From Candidatus Sumerlaeota bacterium (GTDB taxonomy: Bacteria; Sumerlaeota; Sumerlaeia; MWCT01; JAUWMI01): 33,464 nucleotides of DNA. The stretch lies in contig JAUWMI010000047.1 of assembly GCA_030613245.1 (NCBI GenBank), forward strand, positions 1 to 33,464. Direction: 5' to 3'. This document shows positions 16,161 through 23,893 of the stretch, piece by piece. Under the pieces are notes generated by a model. That model was given only the letters and a program-made list of their open reading frames with translations. It was not told the origin of the DNA and made no database searches. The stretch's first letter is position 1; every line of letters begins with the position of its first letter. The translations under genes and the position numbers were made by a program.

Positions 16161-16236
16161 GGAAGCTGTGTTTCCTCCTCGAGGTACACGGAATACGGCC
16201 GAACGCCAAAAGGAAAGGACTTGAAAACCATTATGA

Positions 16237-17082
16237 TCACATACGCGAGGTTGTCTGGCGGCGCAGAGCGAAAAGCTCCTCTGCCACCCAGTCAGGAACG
16301 TTACATTTGCCCATTAACACGTGTCGGTAAAACGTCCCGTGGCAGTCCGAGCCCCCCGTGATACCCATTGAGAGCTTCCGCGCCATCTTTGTATAATACG
16401 TTATCATGTAACGGTCATGACGAGGATGGTAAACTTCAATTGCCATTGCGCCCCACTCGCGATGTGCAAACAACTCAGGCTCTAGCATCATGTCTGCACG
16501 GCCGAGGTATCCTGAATGAGCTATCGCTGGAATCCCGCCTGCATCAAGAATCACTCCGTATGCTTCCTCAGGCGCCATCGCCGTAACATCTACGTATGCA
16601 GGACCCGATGAGCCAATGAATCGGTCGAATGCCTCTTGATTGCTCTGAACATAACCTTTCTTGACCATTGCTCTTGCAATGTGAGGCCGGCCCATACTGC
16701 CACTTCCTGCGATCTCCAGCACCTCGTCCATTCCCAACGGATAGCCGAGCCGGTTAATTCGTTCCACAATCCGACTCATGCGTTCTAGCACCCGGCCGCG
16801 TACCTCTTTAATGCACGCCAGTAGCCTTGGTGATGTAGGGTCAACAAAATAGCCGAGGAGATGGATTTCTTGTTCCTCGTGAGTCGCTGTCAGCTCAATG
16901 CCCGGGATAAAGGGAATGCCCAGCTGGGTGGCGCGCTGTTGCGCCTCCTCGATGCCACTCATCGTATCGTGATCTGTCAGGGCAATGCAGCTCAGCCCGA
17001 TGCGCGCGGCATAGTCAACTACTTGTGAGGGACTAAATCCACCGTCTGAAGCAATGGAATGCAAATGAAGATCAACTGCCAT
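16237..17082 (-). CDS. PHP-domain phosphoesterase (TrpH/RNase AM-like)
   Basis: A 281-aa cytoplasmic metal-dependent phosphoesterase. The PHP motifs are complete: DLHLHSIASDG (His6, His8), ALTDHDT (residues 34-40), IPGIELTA (Glu63), IHLLGYF (His74), an internal IAHSGYLGR, EVYHPRHD and the C-terminal GGSDCHG. This arrangement is that of the TrpH/YciV group, whose E. coli member degrades short 5'-phosphorylated RNA/DNA oligonucleotides, including in rRNA maturation. The size is typical. The ATG at 17082 begins immediately before the first metal-binding His pair; a GTG at 17118 is possible but has no ribosome site. It is upstream of the sugar permeases on the same strand and may lead that transcript. 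Confidence 0.92.
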   Translation of the reverse strand: MAVDLHLHSIASDGGFSPSQVVDYAARIGLSCIALTDHDTMSGIEEAQQRATQLGIPFIPGIELTATHEEQEIHLLGYFVDPTSPRLLACIKEVRGRVLERMSRIVERINRLGYPLGMDEVLEIAGSGSMGRPHIARAMVKKGYVQSNQEAFDRFIGSSGPAYVDVTAMAPEEAYGVILDAGGIPAIAHSGYLGRADMMLEPELFAHREWGAMAIEVYHPRHDRYMITYYTKMARKLSMGITGGSDCHGTFYRHVLMGKCNVPDWVAEELFALRRQTTSRM

Positions 17083-17585
17083 TACCTTCAGTCCTGTTTT
17101 TCGCTCATGGGCTGGCACCCAATCTATACGCGCTATACGACGAAAGGTGCTCCCATGCTTGTTATTACATCAAAGCAGTGCTCAATACAACACCATGCTC
17201 TGATTTAAGGCAAGGAAATTTTGCGCCAATTCGGGTGGCTATGCGCATGGTCTCAATCCGCGCACAGCGCTGGAGAAGGTTCTTAACTCTTTAGCATCAT
17301 AGTCTCTGGGTAGTAATCCAGAGAGGGAGGAATTCGGTGGAGGCTTTGCACTAGGGTGACCATACTCTTGCTAGTCTTAGCAGATTCAGGATGGCGAGGG
17401 AGATTAAGCACTTTTGTGAAAGTAAAAAGCTCAGTAATGCGCTGTCTGCCACAAGGGAAGGATTTTTTAATGGTTGTTTTACAGCCTATTCGTGCCCGGA
17501 ATTCCGTGATAGATGCCAGACAAGGTTGCGAAAAAATAGGCCCCTCCTTTATTGCTTTGGGGCTGCAAGACCTTACTTCTTGCGC
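17083..17585. other. Intergenic region of about 500 bp
   Basis: No convincing gene. Plus-strand frames here (for example from 17391) overlap the carboxypeptidase gene and lack protein-like composition. The region should hold the PHP promoter, but no consensus promoter was found. A weak terminator candidate lies at its right end (separate entry). Confidence 0.4.
17531..17563 (-). terminator. Weak terminator candidate for the carboxypeptidase gene
   Basis: On the minus strand GCCCC and GGGGC (17563-17559 and 17544-17540) enclose a 14-nt loop and are followed after a few bases by six T. It lies 23 nt after the carboxypeptidase stop. The stem is only 5 bp, so the call is tentative. Confidence 0.35.
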
Positions 17586-18404
17586 TCAGGGTTTTCCTAC
17601 GTAGCGCAGATGCCAGGGTTCGTATTTATAGCCTGTTTGGTTCACGTTCTCCTTTTGGTATGGAATCGTAAAGCCATAATTAGCAGTATTCTTAATGAGC
17701 CATTTCCCCTCTGGTGTTTCACCGAAGGCTTCTTTAAACAGCACCTGCAAATCCCTGCCAATTACATCTATGGCTGTTCCCAGCTGATGTTGGCTGTGTC
17801 CTGGTTTAGCTACGCCATTTTGCCCGAGCCCGTGCTTCTCGATGGCTTTCATGTAGAGGTAGCGTTGATTGGTAAACGTGCGATATGATGACACTATCCG
17901 AATATCAAGCGCGGCCTTGCGTGCATTCTGAAGCATCTGAATACAGGCCTCCATTGCTTCTCGACGCAGCTTATGCGGCAAATCATTAAGGCAGTACTGA
18001 GGAGGGATTGGAACTAAATCTGATGGGCGGTAATCAGGCGAAACAGGATGCCCCTTTGCAACATTCTCCAGGCCAATAGGAAGATCAATCCCAGACGAAG
18101 GCGCCTCGCTCATTTGCAGCACAAGTGGCTCGGGAATCCAATACGTCTCCCCCTTGTGCTCGAATGGCAAGAAATCGCACGAGGAGGCGGAGTGCAACGT
18201 GCCCGTTACTCGAATAGTCTGGCGATAGTGCAGGTTGAACCGAGCCTTGGCTGCTTGCAGGGAGGATGAGGTATAGACATCCACGCTATCGGGCAACACC
18301 ATCCATGTTTCGCCATTCTGAGCCGCATAGATGGGGAAGACGCCGCAAAGAACAAGGACAATTACGGAAATTCGTAGCGCTCTACTCTTCTGGTGAAGCG
18401 TAAT
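17586..18404 (-). CDS. Exported M15B (VanY-like) D-alanyl-D-alanine carboxypeptidase
   Basis: A zinc peptidase that trims the C-terminal D-Ala of peptidoglycan stem peptides. The catalytic domain has VSSYRTFTNQRYLY, GHSQHQLGTAIDVIG (zinc ligands His206, Asp213 in the long numbering), TPEGKWLIKNTANYGF, and EPWHLRYVG (Glu262, His265). Before it is a small beta-rich segment of about 65 residues. The first ATG in frame is at 18302 (238 aa), but the frame continues upstream through LRISVIVLVLCGVFPIYAAQ, an obvious signal peptide, to an in-frame TAG just before position 18404. No ATG, GTG or TTG exists there; the best start is ATT at 18404 directly after AGGAGG, giving 272 aa. The enzyme needs export, so I extend to 18404; the start codon remains uncertain. 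Confidence 0.82.
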   Translation of the reverse strand: MTLHQKSRALRISVIVLVLCGVFPIYAAQNGETWMVLPDSVDVYTSSSLQAAKARFNLHYRQTIRVTGTLHSASSCDFLPFEHKGETYWIPEPLVLQMSEAPSSGIDLPIGLENVAKGHPVSPDYRPSDLVPIPPQYCLNDLPHKLRREAMEACIQMLQNARKAALDIRIVSSYRTFTNQRYLYMKAIEKHGLGQNGVAKPGHSQHQLGTAIDVIGRDLQVLFKEAFGETPEGKWLIKNTANYGFTIPYQKENVNQTGYKYEPWHLRYVGKP

Positions 18405-18451
18405 GGCCTCCTACATGCAAGGGCACGTTGGAACGTGCTCCTCCTGAGATA

Positions 18452-19120
18452 TCATTCATTGATAATCAATCCGCCGCTTTGTGAGCGATCAAAACGCGGG
18501 ATAGCAGTGCCAAAATTCGATGGAGCACCAACGCGCACCACGTCTCCATAGCTTACGCTACCATTCGTTGGGTCGTAATCCACACCAACTTCATTTACCG
18601 GCATGCCTTTTACCATAAAGGTAACGCCAACCCAAGCTCCGCCGAACGCAGCCATCTGGTCAGGTCCAACACCTGCCAGACGCCATACTGCCCCACTTGT
18701 AGCCCCTCGGCCCTGAGGGATTGATGCATGGTCATCCCAGTAATCGAATGTATCATAAAAGCGCGGAAAGTTTGGATCTGTGGACGCACTGATCAGATTG
18801 AATCCATCTTTGGGAATCGAAGTCATGTAGGATATAGGTGTTGTAAGAATGAGGAACCGATTGCTCGCCTTTCCTGAGGAACCTGTAGTGGGGTATTTTA
18901 TTGGCCCCAGAGGGCAAACTCTGGCGGGAATATAGTGGTTATGATCGGTCATATACGCCTCAAGCGCAAGTGTGATAGTGCGCATATCTGCCACACAACG
19001 GGCGTACTTCGACCGCACTTGCGCCTCCAGAAAATTCGGAATCGCAATAGCCGCCAATATGGCTATGATCGCAACAACGATAAGAAGCTCAATTAATGTA
19101 AAGCCACGCTTCGGTACCAT
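18452..19120 (-). CDS. Type II secretion/type IV-like pseudopilin (prepilin N-terminal methylation domain)
   Basis: A 222-aa protein with a short leader MVPKRG, a prepilin peptidase cleavage point before Phe7, and the conserved FTLIELLIVVAIIAILAAIA helix (Glu at +5 of the mature protein). IPNFLEAQVRSKYARCVADM then continues the pilin alpha-helix, and ALEAYMTDHNHYI begins the globular domain. The C-terminal 130 residues are beta-rich with Gly/Asn/Tyr, resembling pseudopilins that candidate-phylum and planctomycete-like bacteria carry in many copies. Its role is in a periplasmic pilus or secretion pseudopilus; no secretin, ATPase or prepilin peptidase is nearby. The ATG at 19120 has a GGGGGGTGAG purine-rich site upstream; the open frame extends to 19240, but that part is not leader-like. 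Confidence 0.93.
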   Translation of the reverse strand: MVPKRGFTLIELLIVVAIIAILAAIAIPNFLEAQVRSKYARCVADMRTITLALEAYMTDHNHYIPARVCPLGPIKYPTTGSSGKASNRFLILTTPISYMTSIPKDGFNLISASTDPNFPRFYDTFDYWDDHASIPQGRGATSGAVWRLAGVGPDQMAAFGGAWVGVTFMVKGMPVNEVGVDYDPTNGSVSYGDVVRVGAPSNFGTAIPRFDRSQSGGLIINE

Positions 19121-19181
19121 AATTCTCTCACCCCCCTTCTGACCCCATGATTCTGTTATGGACACTGGGCACATCGCAAGG

Positions 19182-20021
19182 CTAATAGTACACGGCTGCC
19201 AAGTATCCAACGACGTAGCTATCATTAACAGGATTCGCATCGTAAGAGTTTATACGATGAAGAATCTTGATGTTTGTTGCCCCGAGTGCTTTTGCCGTGA
19301 GCATGGTCACAGCCATAGGGCCAGCTCCACATGCCATGTATTTCTCTTGCTCAATTTCTTCCATGAAGACGTTGACATCGAACTTTTCTAGAGCGGTCGC
19401 CAGTTGAGCGTCGCGCGCTTTACATTCATCATATGACTCCCCATGATAAAGATCTGAGCTGGCAACCACCACGGTTCGCTTCATGTTGCTTGCAGAAAGA
19501 ACCTTGACCAGCGTGGCTGCGACGTCCCTGCAATTTGCCAGGCTCTGATCTGCCAGCACGATTGGAACAAGGAGAAACTTGTCCAGAATCATTTGTAAAA
19601 ACGGTAGCTGCACCTCCAGCGAATGCTCGTCCTTATGGGTGCGGCTATGGAAACCAAACAAACTACTTGTTTGGCGCAATGCGCTTACTGTCTCCTGATC
19701 AATTGGAACAGTTCCCAATGGGGTCTCATAGGCCTCGCCGTCATAGATAGAAACCCCAGGAAATGCACAACGGTGGCTCGGCGCAATGACAACAATGCGC
19801 TCATAGCCCTTGTCCTGAAGTTGCTTGTAGGCGTATGCAGCGGTTTGGCCGGAAAAGACGTATCCCGCATGTGGTACAACCAGACCGATAGGATGCGTCA
19901 CGGATGTTTCAATATGGGCCTTATCGCAAAAATTCTGAATCATCTGGCATAGGTCCGTCGGACTCGCAGGATAAAATGATCCCGCATGTGCTGCTTTTCG
20001 AATTCCCTTTCCAGACGCCAT
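19182..20021 (-). CDS. amrB: AmmeMemoRadiSam system protein B (MEMO1 family)
   Basis: A 279-aa protein of the MEMO family, structurally related to extradiol-type dioxygenases. Family blocks: RKAAHAGSFYPA (residues 8-19), VVPHAGYVFSGQTAAYAY (48-65, His51), IAPSHRCAFPG (79-89, His83), YETPLGTVPID, EHSLEVQLPFLQ (132-143), SSDLYHGESYDE and CGAGPMAVTM (Cys231). His51, His83 and Cys231 match the metal/active-site triad described for human MEMO1. In prokaryotes it usually accompanies an AMMECR1 protein and a radical SAM enzyme; neither is in this window. The ATG at 20021 is preceded by AGAAGG at 8 nt. The open frame to 20186 is rejected as an N-terminal extension. It lies 61 bp upstream of the pseudopilin gene. 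Confidence 0.94.
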   Translation of the reverse strand: MASGKGIRKAAHAGSFYPASPTDLCQMIQNFCDKAHIETSVTHPIGLVVPHAGYVFSGQTAAYAYKQLQDKGYERIVVIAPSHRCAFPGVSIYDGEAYETPLGTVPIDQETVSALRQTSSLFGFHSRTHKDEHSLEVQLPFLQMILDKFLLVPIVLADQSLANCRDVAATLVKVLSASNMKRTVVVASSDLYHGESYDECKARDAQLATALEKFDVNVFMEEIEQEKYMACGAGPMAVTMLTAKALGATNIKILHRINSYDANPVNDSYVVGYLAAVYY

Positions 20022-20630
20022 GGTTGTAACCTTCTTTCCGGTTTTCCCAATATTATCACAAGCCGTTGGATTATCCATGAAGATACCATGTGGCAGTATG
20101 TTGTCAATAGTTTTGGAAAAATGACACTCCAAAGAGTATGGAGATGCGCATAATCCTAACCATCCAGTTATGAGCACGTATGGCAATCACCTCTCGTGCT
20201 CTTGAGCCATGCTGCTGCAAGATAATTTTTATTGCATCCGACGATCTGTTTGCTAAATTTATAAATTGCTCTAAGTTGTTTTGTCTAACGACTAGTTCTG
20301 CTTACGTTATGTGTTGAACTCTTAATGGCCGGTTCGCAGAGAAGGCGGATCGTCGCACTATCCTGGCGGAAGATTTCCACCTGAGGAAGCAGCAAACAAT
20401 AAGGCAAAAGATGGGATGCTATCCTTCAAGGTAACGTCATATACTATTTGAGGGGAAAAGAGGTATCTGTAAAACTGGAAACTCGTTCCCACTGATTGAC
20501 CCTGGTTAGACCGCTTTTCTGCTGATTTGTTGATTATACTCCACTCACAATGGCGATACTTTAACCCAGCGGGCCTAAAGGTTATAGGCGCGTCTTGCAG
20601 GGATTACAGGAAATGAGGAGTACGCTGAGG
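20022..20630. other. Divergent intergenic region between the MEMO gene and dus
   Basis: About 600 bp without a credible gene in either direction. On the plus strand TATACT at 20535-20540 could be a -10 for dus, with no matching -35. On the minus strand TTAGAC (20288-20283) with TATAAA (20263-20258) is a poor promoter because of a 19-nt spacer. No repeat, CIRCE or riboswitch pattern was recognised. Confidence 0.4.
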
Positions 20631-21626
20631 ATGCTTCACATTGCGTCATTAAACTTGGGCACACGAGTAGTGTCGGCGCCTTTGTCCGGGATCAGTGACC
20701 GCCCCACGCGTAATATCTGGCGCCAAATGGGGTGTGACCTTGTCTATACGGAAATGGTCAGTGCAGATGGGCTGGTACACAATCGCAAAAAGAGCTTAGA
20801 CCTGCTCGATATTGATGGCGAACAACCTCCGGTGATAGTGCAACTTTTCGGCGCGCGGCCGAATACATTAGCCGAGGCAGCGAGGATTGTCCAGGATTTC
20901 GGTGCAGCCGCCGTGGATCTAAATATGGGATGTCCGGCCAAGAAGGTTGTCCGTAATAATGGTGGTGCGGCGCTCCTGAGGGACCTTCCCTTGGCCACGC
21001 GTATAGTTCGCCAGATGCGCAAAGCCATTATCGTACCGTTTACCGCCAAACTCCGTTCAGGATGGAATCATGATTCCGTGGTCGTCCGCGAAATGGTAAA
21101 CATGTTGCAAGACGAGGGGATCGATGCGATATGTCTGCATCCGCGAACCGCGATTCAGAGATTTGGTGGCAAGGCCAATTGGGCCCTAATTGGTGAAGTC
21201 AAGGCGCTCGCCAGCGTGCCAATAATTGGCAATGGAGACATTCGAACGCCCCACGATGCCCTGCGCATGCTCCAGCAAACCCGCTGCGATGGCGTGATGA
21301 TCGGCCGGGCGGCTGTGGGAAACCCTTGGCTTCTACGAGATGCTATTCGTCTTGTCGCCGATCCTGACTACGCTCGGGCGTTTGCAGTGTCGCCCGTGTC
21401 GCTCCGGGAACGACTCGAGGTTCTGTATGCGCACGGCCAGCAAATGGTTCGTCACAAGGGCGAAGCTCGGGCAATGAAGGAAATCCGTAAACACAGTATC
21501 GCTTACGTCAGAGATTTCCCAAACGCAAAGGTCCTGAGGGCCAGGTTGATGAAACCTACAACCTTTGATGAATTTGCTCGACTTATTTACTCAAAGTGCC
21601 TGTTTTTTGATCCCGGGGAGCCGTAA
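20631..21626 (+). CDS. dus: tRNA-dihydrouridine synthase (DusB-like)
   Basis: A 331-aa flavin enzyme that reduces uridines in tRNA D-loops using NAD(P)H and FMN. TIM-barrel motifs in order: VSAPLSGISDRPTRNIWR (residues 14-31), DLVYTEMVSADGL (36-48), VQLFGARP, AAVDLNMGCPAKKV (93-106, catalytic Cys101), NNGGAALL, TAKLRSGW, ICLHPRTA, FGGKANWALIGEVK, IIGNGDIRTPHDA and GVMIGRAAVGNPWL. The C-terminal helical domain (KGEARAMKEIRKH) is present. It follows the DusB pattern (NMGCPAKKV...GGAALL) most closely, although the archetypal first residues differ. The start is the ATG at 20631 with GAGGAG 10 nt upstream; an ATG at 20613 and a TTG at 20595 are alternatives. It stands as a single gene before the chaperone cluster. 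Confidence 0.95.
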   Translation: MLHIASLNLGTRVVSAPLSGISDRPTRNIWRQMGCDLVYTEMVSADGLVHNRKKSLDLLDIDGEQPPVIVQLFGARPNTLAEAARIVQDFGAAAVDLNMGCPAKKVVRNNGGAALLRDLPLATRIVRQMRKAIIVPFTAKLRSGWNHDSVVVREMVNMLQDEGIDAICLHPRTAIQRFGGKANWALIGEVKALASVPIIGNGDIRTPHDALRMLQQTRCDGVMIGRAAVGNPWLLRDAIRLVADPDYARAFAVSPVSLRERLEVLYAHGQQMVRHKGEARAMKEIRKHSIAYVRDFPNAKVLRARLMKPTTFDEFARLIYSKCLFFDPGEP

Positions 21627-22029
21627 ACAAGAACTCTAGCGCTATAATATATTGTAGTCATGAAAGCGTTCGCTTGGGCGGACGCACTCCAAAGTACTCA
21701 TAATACGCTATGGGCGTTAAAACTGTAAACCGGATTAATTTTCGGACACTTTGAGTTATTAAATGTCTCGCTTCCCAGCTGCCCGGAGAGGGCATGTGCA
21801 AGCGGTTGCGTGAATTGCACGAGGCTTGCGCTGAGGAAAATTTTGCTTGCAATCTCTTACTGCGAGCCATATAAGGTACGGTTGTGATTCAGTAAAGAAA
21901 GTGGAGCACAGGCAGGAAATCGATTGACCTTTTGACTATTGCTGTTCCATAAGTTATAAGAATTGCCGTGGTGTTTCAGAGCAGTACTATGAAGCTCGTC
22001 GTGCGTTTGGACAGCGAGGATTGAACTCA
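21627..22029. other. Intergenic region before the chaperone cluster
   Basis: About 400 bp. It contains an 8-bp hairpin (GCGTTCGC-TTGG-GCGGACGC, 21666-21685), perhaps ending dus transcription although no T-run follows, and a good sigma70-like promoter at 21932-21960. No CIRCE inverted repeat (TTAGCACTC type) is present, so HrcA control of the following genes is not supported. No ORF is convincing. Confidence 0.5.
21932..21960 (+). promoter_or_regulatory. Sigma70-like promoter of the chaperone cluster
   Basis: TTGACT (21932-21937, 5 of 6 matches), a 17-nt spacer and TATAAG (21955-21960, 5 of 6 matches). It lies about 65 bp upstream of the first cistron. It suggests constitutive housekeeping expression rather than sigma32-type heat induction; this is inferred from sequence only. 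Confidence 0.65.
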
Positions 22030-23310
22030 ATGCCCGAGCAAAATGCATACAGGATTCTCAATATTCGTAAAGGGTCTACGGAAAAGGAGATCAAACAGGC
22101 GTACGTTGACCTGGTAAAGAAATACGACCCAGAGCTCCATACTGAGCGCTTCATGGTTATTCAACAGGCCTATGAGAAGCTGCGGGATCCCCATAAACGT
22201 GCGCGTGAGGACATTTTCACCTGCAATTTTGTCCATGGTGAGTTCTCATTCTCTCAGGAGGAGCAATCCGACAAGCCCGAAGCAGAAATTCGCCAACAAC
22301 CTAAGCTTCTTGAGGAGAACCTCAGAAACAATCCGAATGACGAGGTAGCGAAGCGTGAACTCATCCTCTGCTATATGCAGCTGAGCTGGAAATGTGTGAA
22401 TAAAAAGCTGTGGGCAGAGGCTATAGAGCAGTGGACCAAAGTCCTCAACCTTGAGCCTACGCATTTGCGCGCGAAGAATAATATTATTTATTCTTATATC
22501 ACCTTAGGTTATTCATACTCCATGCATGGCCTGAATGTCGAAGCCATTGATTTCTGGGAAAGAGCCCTTCAGATGAATCCAGACAACCCGGACGTTGTTC
22601 ATAATCTTGCCATTGCGTGCGAGCAAAACGGCGAGAAGACACGTGCCGAAAAGTACTGGGCTGCTATCCTCAAGCATTGGAAGTTTCTCCTTGACAGAAA
22701 TCCGGAGGATGAGTACATTAAGTATTGTATTATCGAATTCCATAAGCACCACGGCGGCAAAGCTCTGGACGTCAGCAAGGACAGCGTGTCCGCGCTGGAG
22801 CAGTATCGTGAAATTCTAAAGATTTCTCCAAATGATTTTGACGCCCTTTACCAGATCGCGGCCACACTCATGGAGGAGCAGAAGTGGGACGAAGCGGTTG
22901 AGGAGTTCAAGAAGCTGAATAGATCGTATCCAAAGAATATTGAAGTCCTGAATCTTCTAGGCTGGGCGTTATTGAACGGCGGCCAGGTTGACGGTGCTTT
23001 TAACTCATGGCGTCGAGCTTTGGCCATAGATCCCAAGAACTACTCGATTAAGGACAGTCTCATTCGTGCGCACTTGAGTCTGGGCAAGAAGTTGCGCGAA
23101 AGCGCACTGTATACCCCTGCGCTTGTGCATTTCAAAGCACTCCTGAAATTCTTGCCAAAGAGTGCAGAAATACACTTTGAAATCGGCACGACGTATTTGA
23201 TGAGAGGGGATTATCGATCTGCCTTAAATGAATTTAACATTGTGCTTGAACTCGACCCAAGAAATAAGCTTGCCAAGAAGGCAATTTCGGACATGAAGAT
23301 GCGTCGCTAA
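22030..23310 (+). CDS. TPR protein with degenerate N-terminal J-like domain
   Basis: A 426-aa cytoplasmic protein. Residues 5-62 match a J-domain in layout (AYRILNIRKGSTEKEIKQAY, then FMVIQQAYEKLRDPHKRA), but the Hsp70-activating HPD tripeptide is DPE (33-35, KKYDPELH). Residues 90-425 are at least eight TPR-like helical pairs, for example WAEAIEQWTKVLNLEP, NVEAIDFWERALQMNPDNP, WDEAVEEFKKLNRSYP and GDYRSALNEFNIVLELDP. TPRs bind protein partners, so this may feed clients to the adjacent Hsp70. The ATG at 22030 has GAGGA 9 nt upstream; a TTG at 22021 is less likely. It is the first gene of a four-gene unit with grpE (35 nt downstream), dnaK and a membrane TPR protein. J-like TPR proteins with a DPE motif appear familiar from candidate phyla, but I cannot verify that. 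Confidence 0.9.
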   Translation: MPEQNAYRILNIRKGSTEKEIKQAYVDLVKKYDPELHTERFMVIQQAYEKLRDPHKRAREDIFTCNFVHGEFSFSQEEQSDKPEAEIRQQPKLLEENLRNNPNDEVAKRELILCYMQLSWKCVNKKLWAEAIEQWTKVLNLEPTHLRAKNNIIYSYITLGYSYSMHGLNVEAIDFWERALQMNPDNPDVVHNLAIACEQNGEKTRAEKYWAAILKHWKFLLDRNPEDEYIKYCIIEFHKHHGGKALDVSKDSVSALEQYREILKISPNDFDALYQIAATLMEEQKWDEAVEEFKKLNRSYPKNIEVLNLLGWALLNGGQVDGAFNSWRRALAIDPKNYSIKDSLIRAHLSLGKKLRESALYTPALVHFKALLKFLPKSAEIHFEIGTTYLMRGDYRSALNEFNIVLELDPRNKLAKKAISDMKMRR

Positions 23311-23345
23311 GTGTGCAAGAGAATGGAACCGTATAGGGTAAGAGT

Positions 23346-23885
23346 ATGAAATGGCTGACAAGATGGCTGCTTTCGAATGAATTCATTATTGATGAAGTAA
23401 AGGAAACGATATATATCTCTGCGGCAGAGGAACGTGCAAAATCCGCGGATCTTATGACGCTAATTAGCGATATGGTGGTTGAGAATGAGCCTATTGTCGA
23501 ATTAATGTCCAAGATTAAACAGCAATCTGAGAAGGAAGAGGAAATCACAGAGTTTATCAAAAACATGCTACCATTCTTAGACAGTTTTGAGCGGGTACTC
23601 GGGCTAGCGCGAAATCGTCTCCATTCGCCTGAACTCGACACGTGGCTTAAGAGCGTCGAGGCGATATATTTTCGCATCATGCGTATTCTGGAGAAGTGTG
23701 GACTCCAGCACATGGAAGTGAAAGGGCAGTGCGTTAACCTGGATTATCATGATGTGGTAGAATATCGCTCTACCACGGAACATCCACATAACACGGTGAT
23801 TAAAGAGCGGCAGAAAGGCTACGTCTTTCGAGGGAGATTGATTCGTGACGCCAAGGTTGTCGTGGCATATAATGAAAGGAGATGA
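23346..23885 (+). CDS. grpE: GrpE-like nucleotide exchange factor
   Basis: A 179-aa GrpE homologue, which releases ADP from DnaK. The N-terminal half is a long charged helix (about residues 20-75, EKEEEITEFIKNMLPFLDSF) that in GrpE forms the dimer stalk. The C-terminal half carries the four-helix/beta-domain signatures WLKSVEAIYFRIMRILEKCG, a YHDVVEYR block equivalent to HxAV/HEVV, HPHNTVIKERQKGYVFRGRL and LIRDAKVVVA. The N-terminus (MKWLTRWLLSNEF) is unusual and slightly hydrophobic rather than acidic. AGGG lies 8 nt before the ATG. It is 35 nt after the J-like gene and 8 nt before dnaK, so it is almost certainly cotranscribed and dedicated to that Hsp70. Confidence 0.92.
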   Translation: MKWLTRWLLSNEFIIDEVKETIYISAAEERAKSADLMTLISDMVVENEPIVELMSKIKQQSEKEEEITEFIKNMLPFLDSFERVLGLARNRLHSPELDTWLKSVEAIYFRIMRILEKCGLQHMEVKGQCVNLDYHDVVEYRSTTEHPHNTVIKERQKGYVFRGRLIRDAKVVVAYNERR

Positions 23886-23893
23886 AGTGAGCA

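Noticed and set aside
17391-17888. A 165-codon plus-strand ORF
   Set aside because: Its second half is antisense to the carboxypeptidase and its first half has no conserved pattern or ribosome site.
20022-20186. N-terminal extension of the MEMO protein
   Set aside because: The 55 extra residues show no family similarity, and the ATG at 20021 has a good ribosome site immediately before the conserved RKAAHAGSFYP start.
21627-22029. CIRCE/HrcA operator before the chaperone cluster
   Set aside because: I looked for TTAGCACTC-N9-GAGTGCTAA and found nothing similar.
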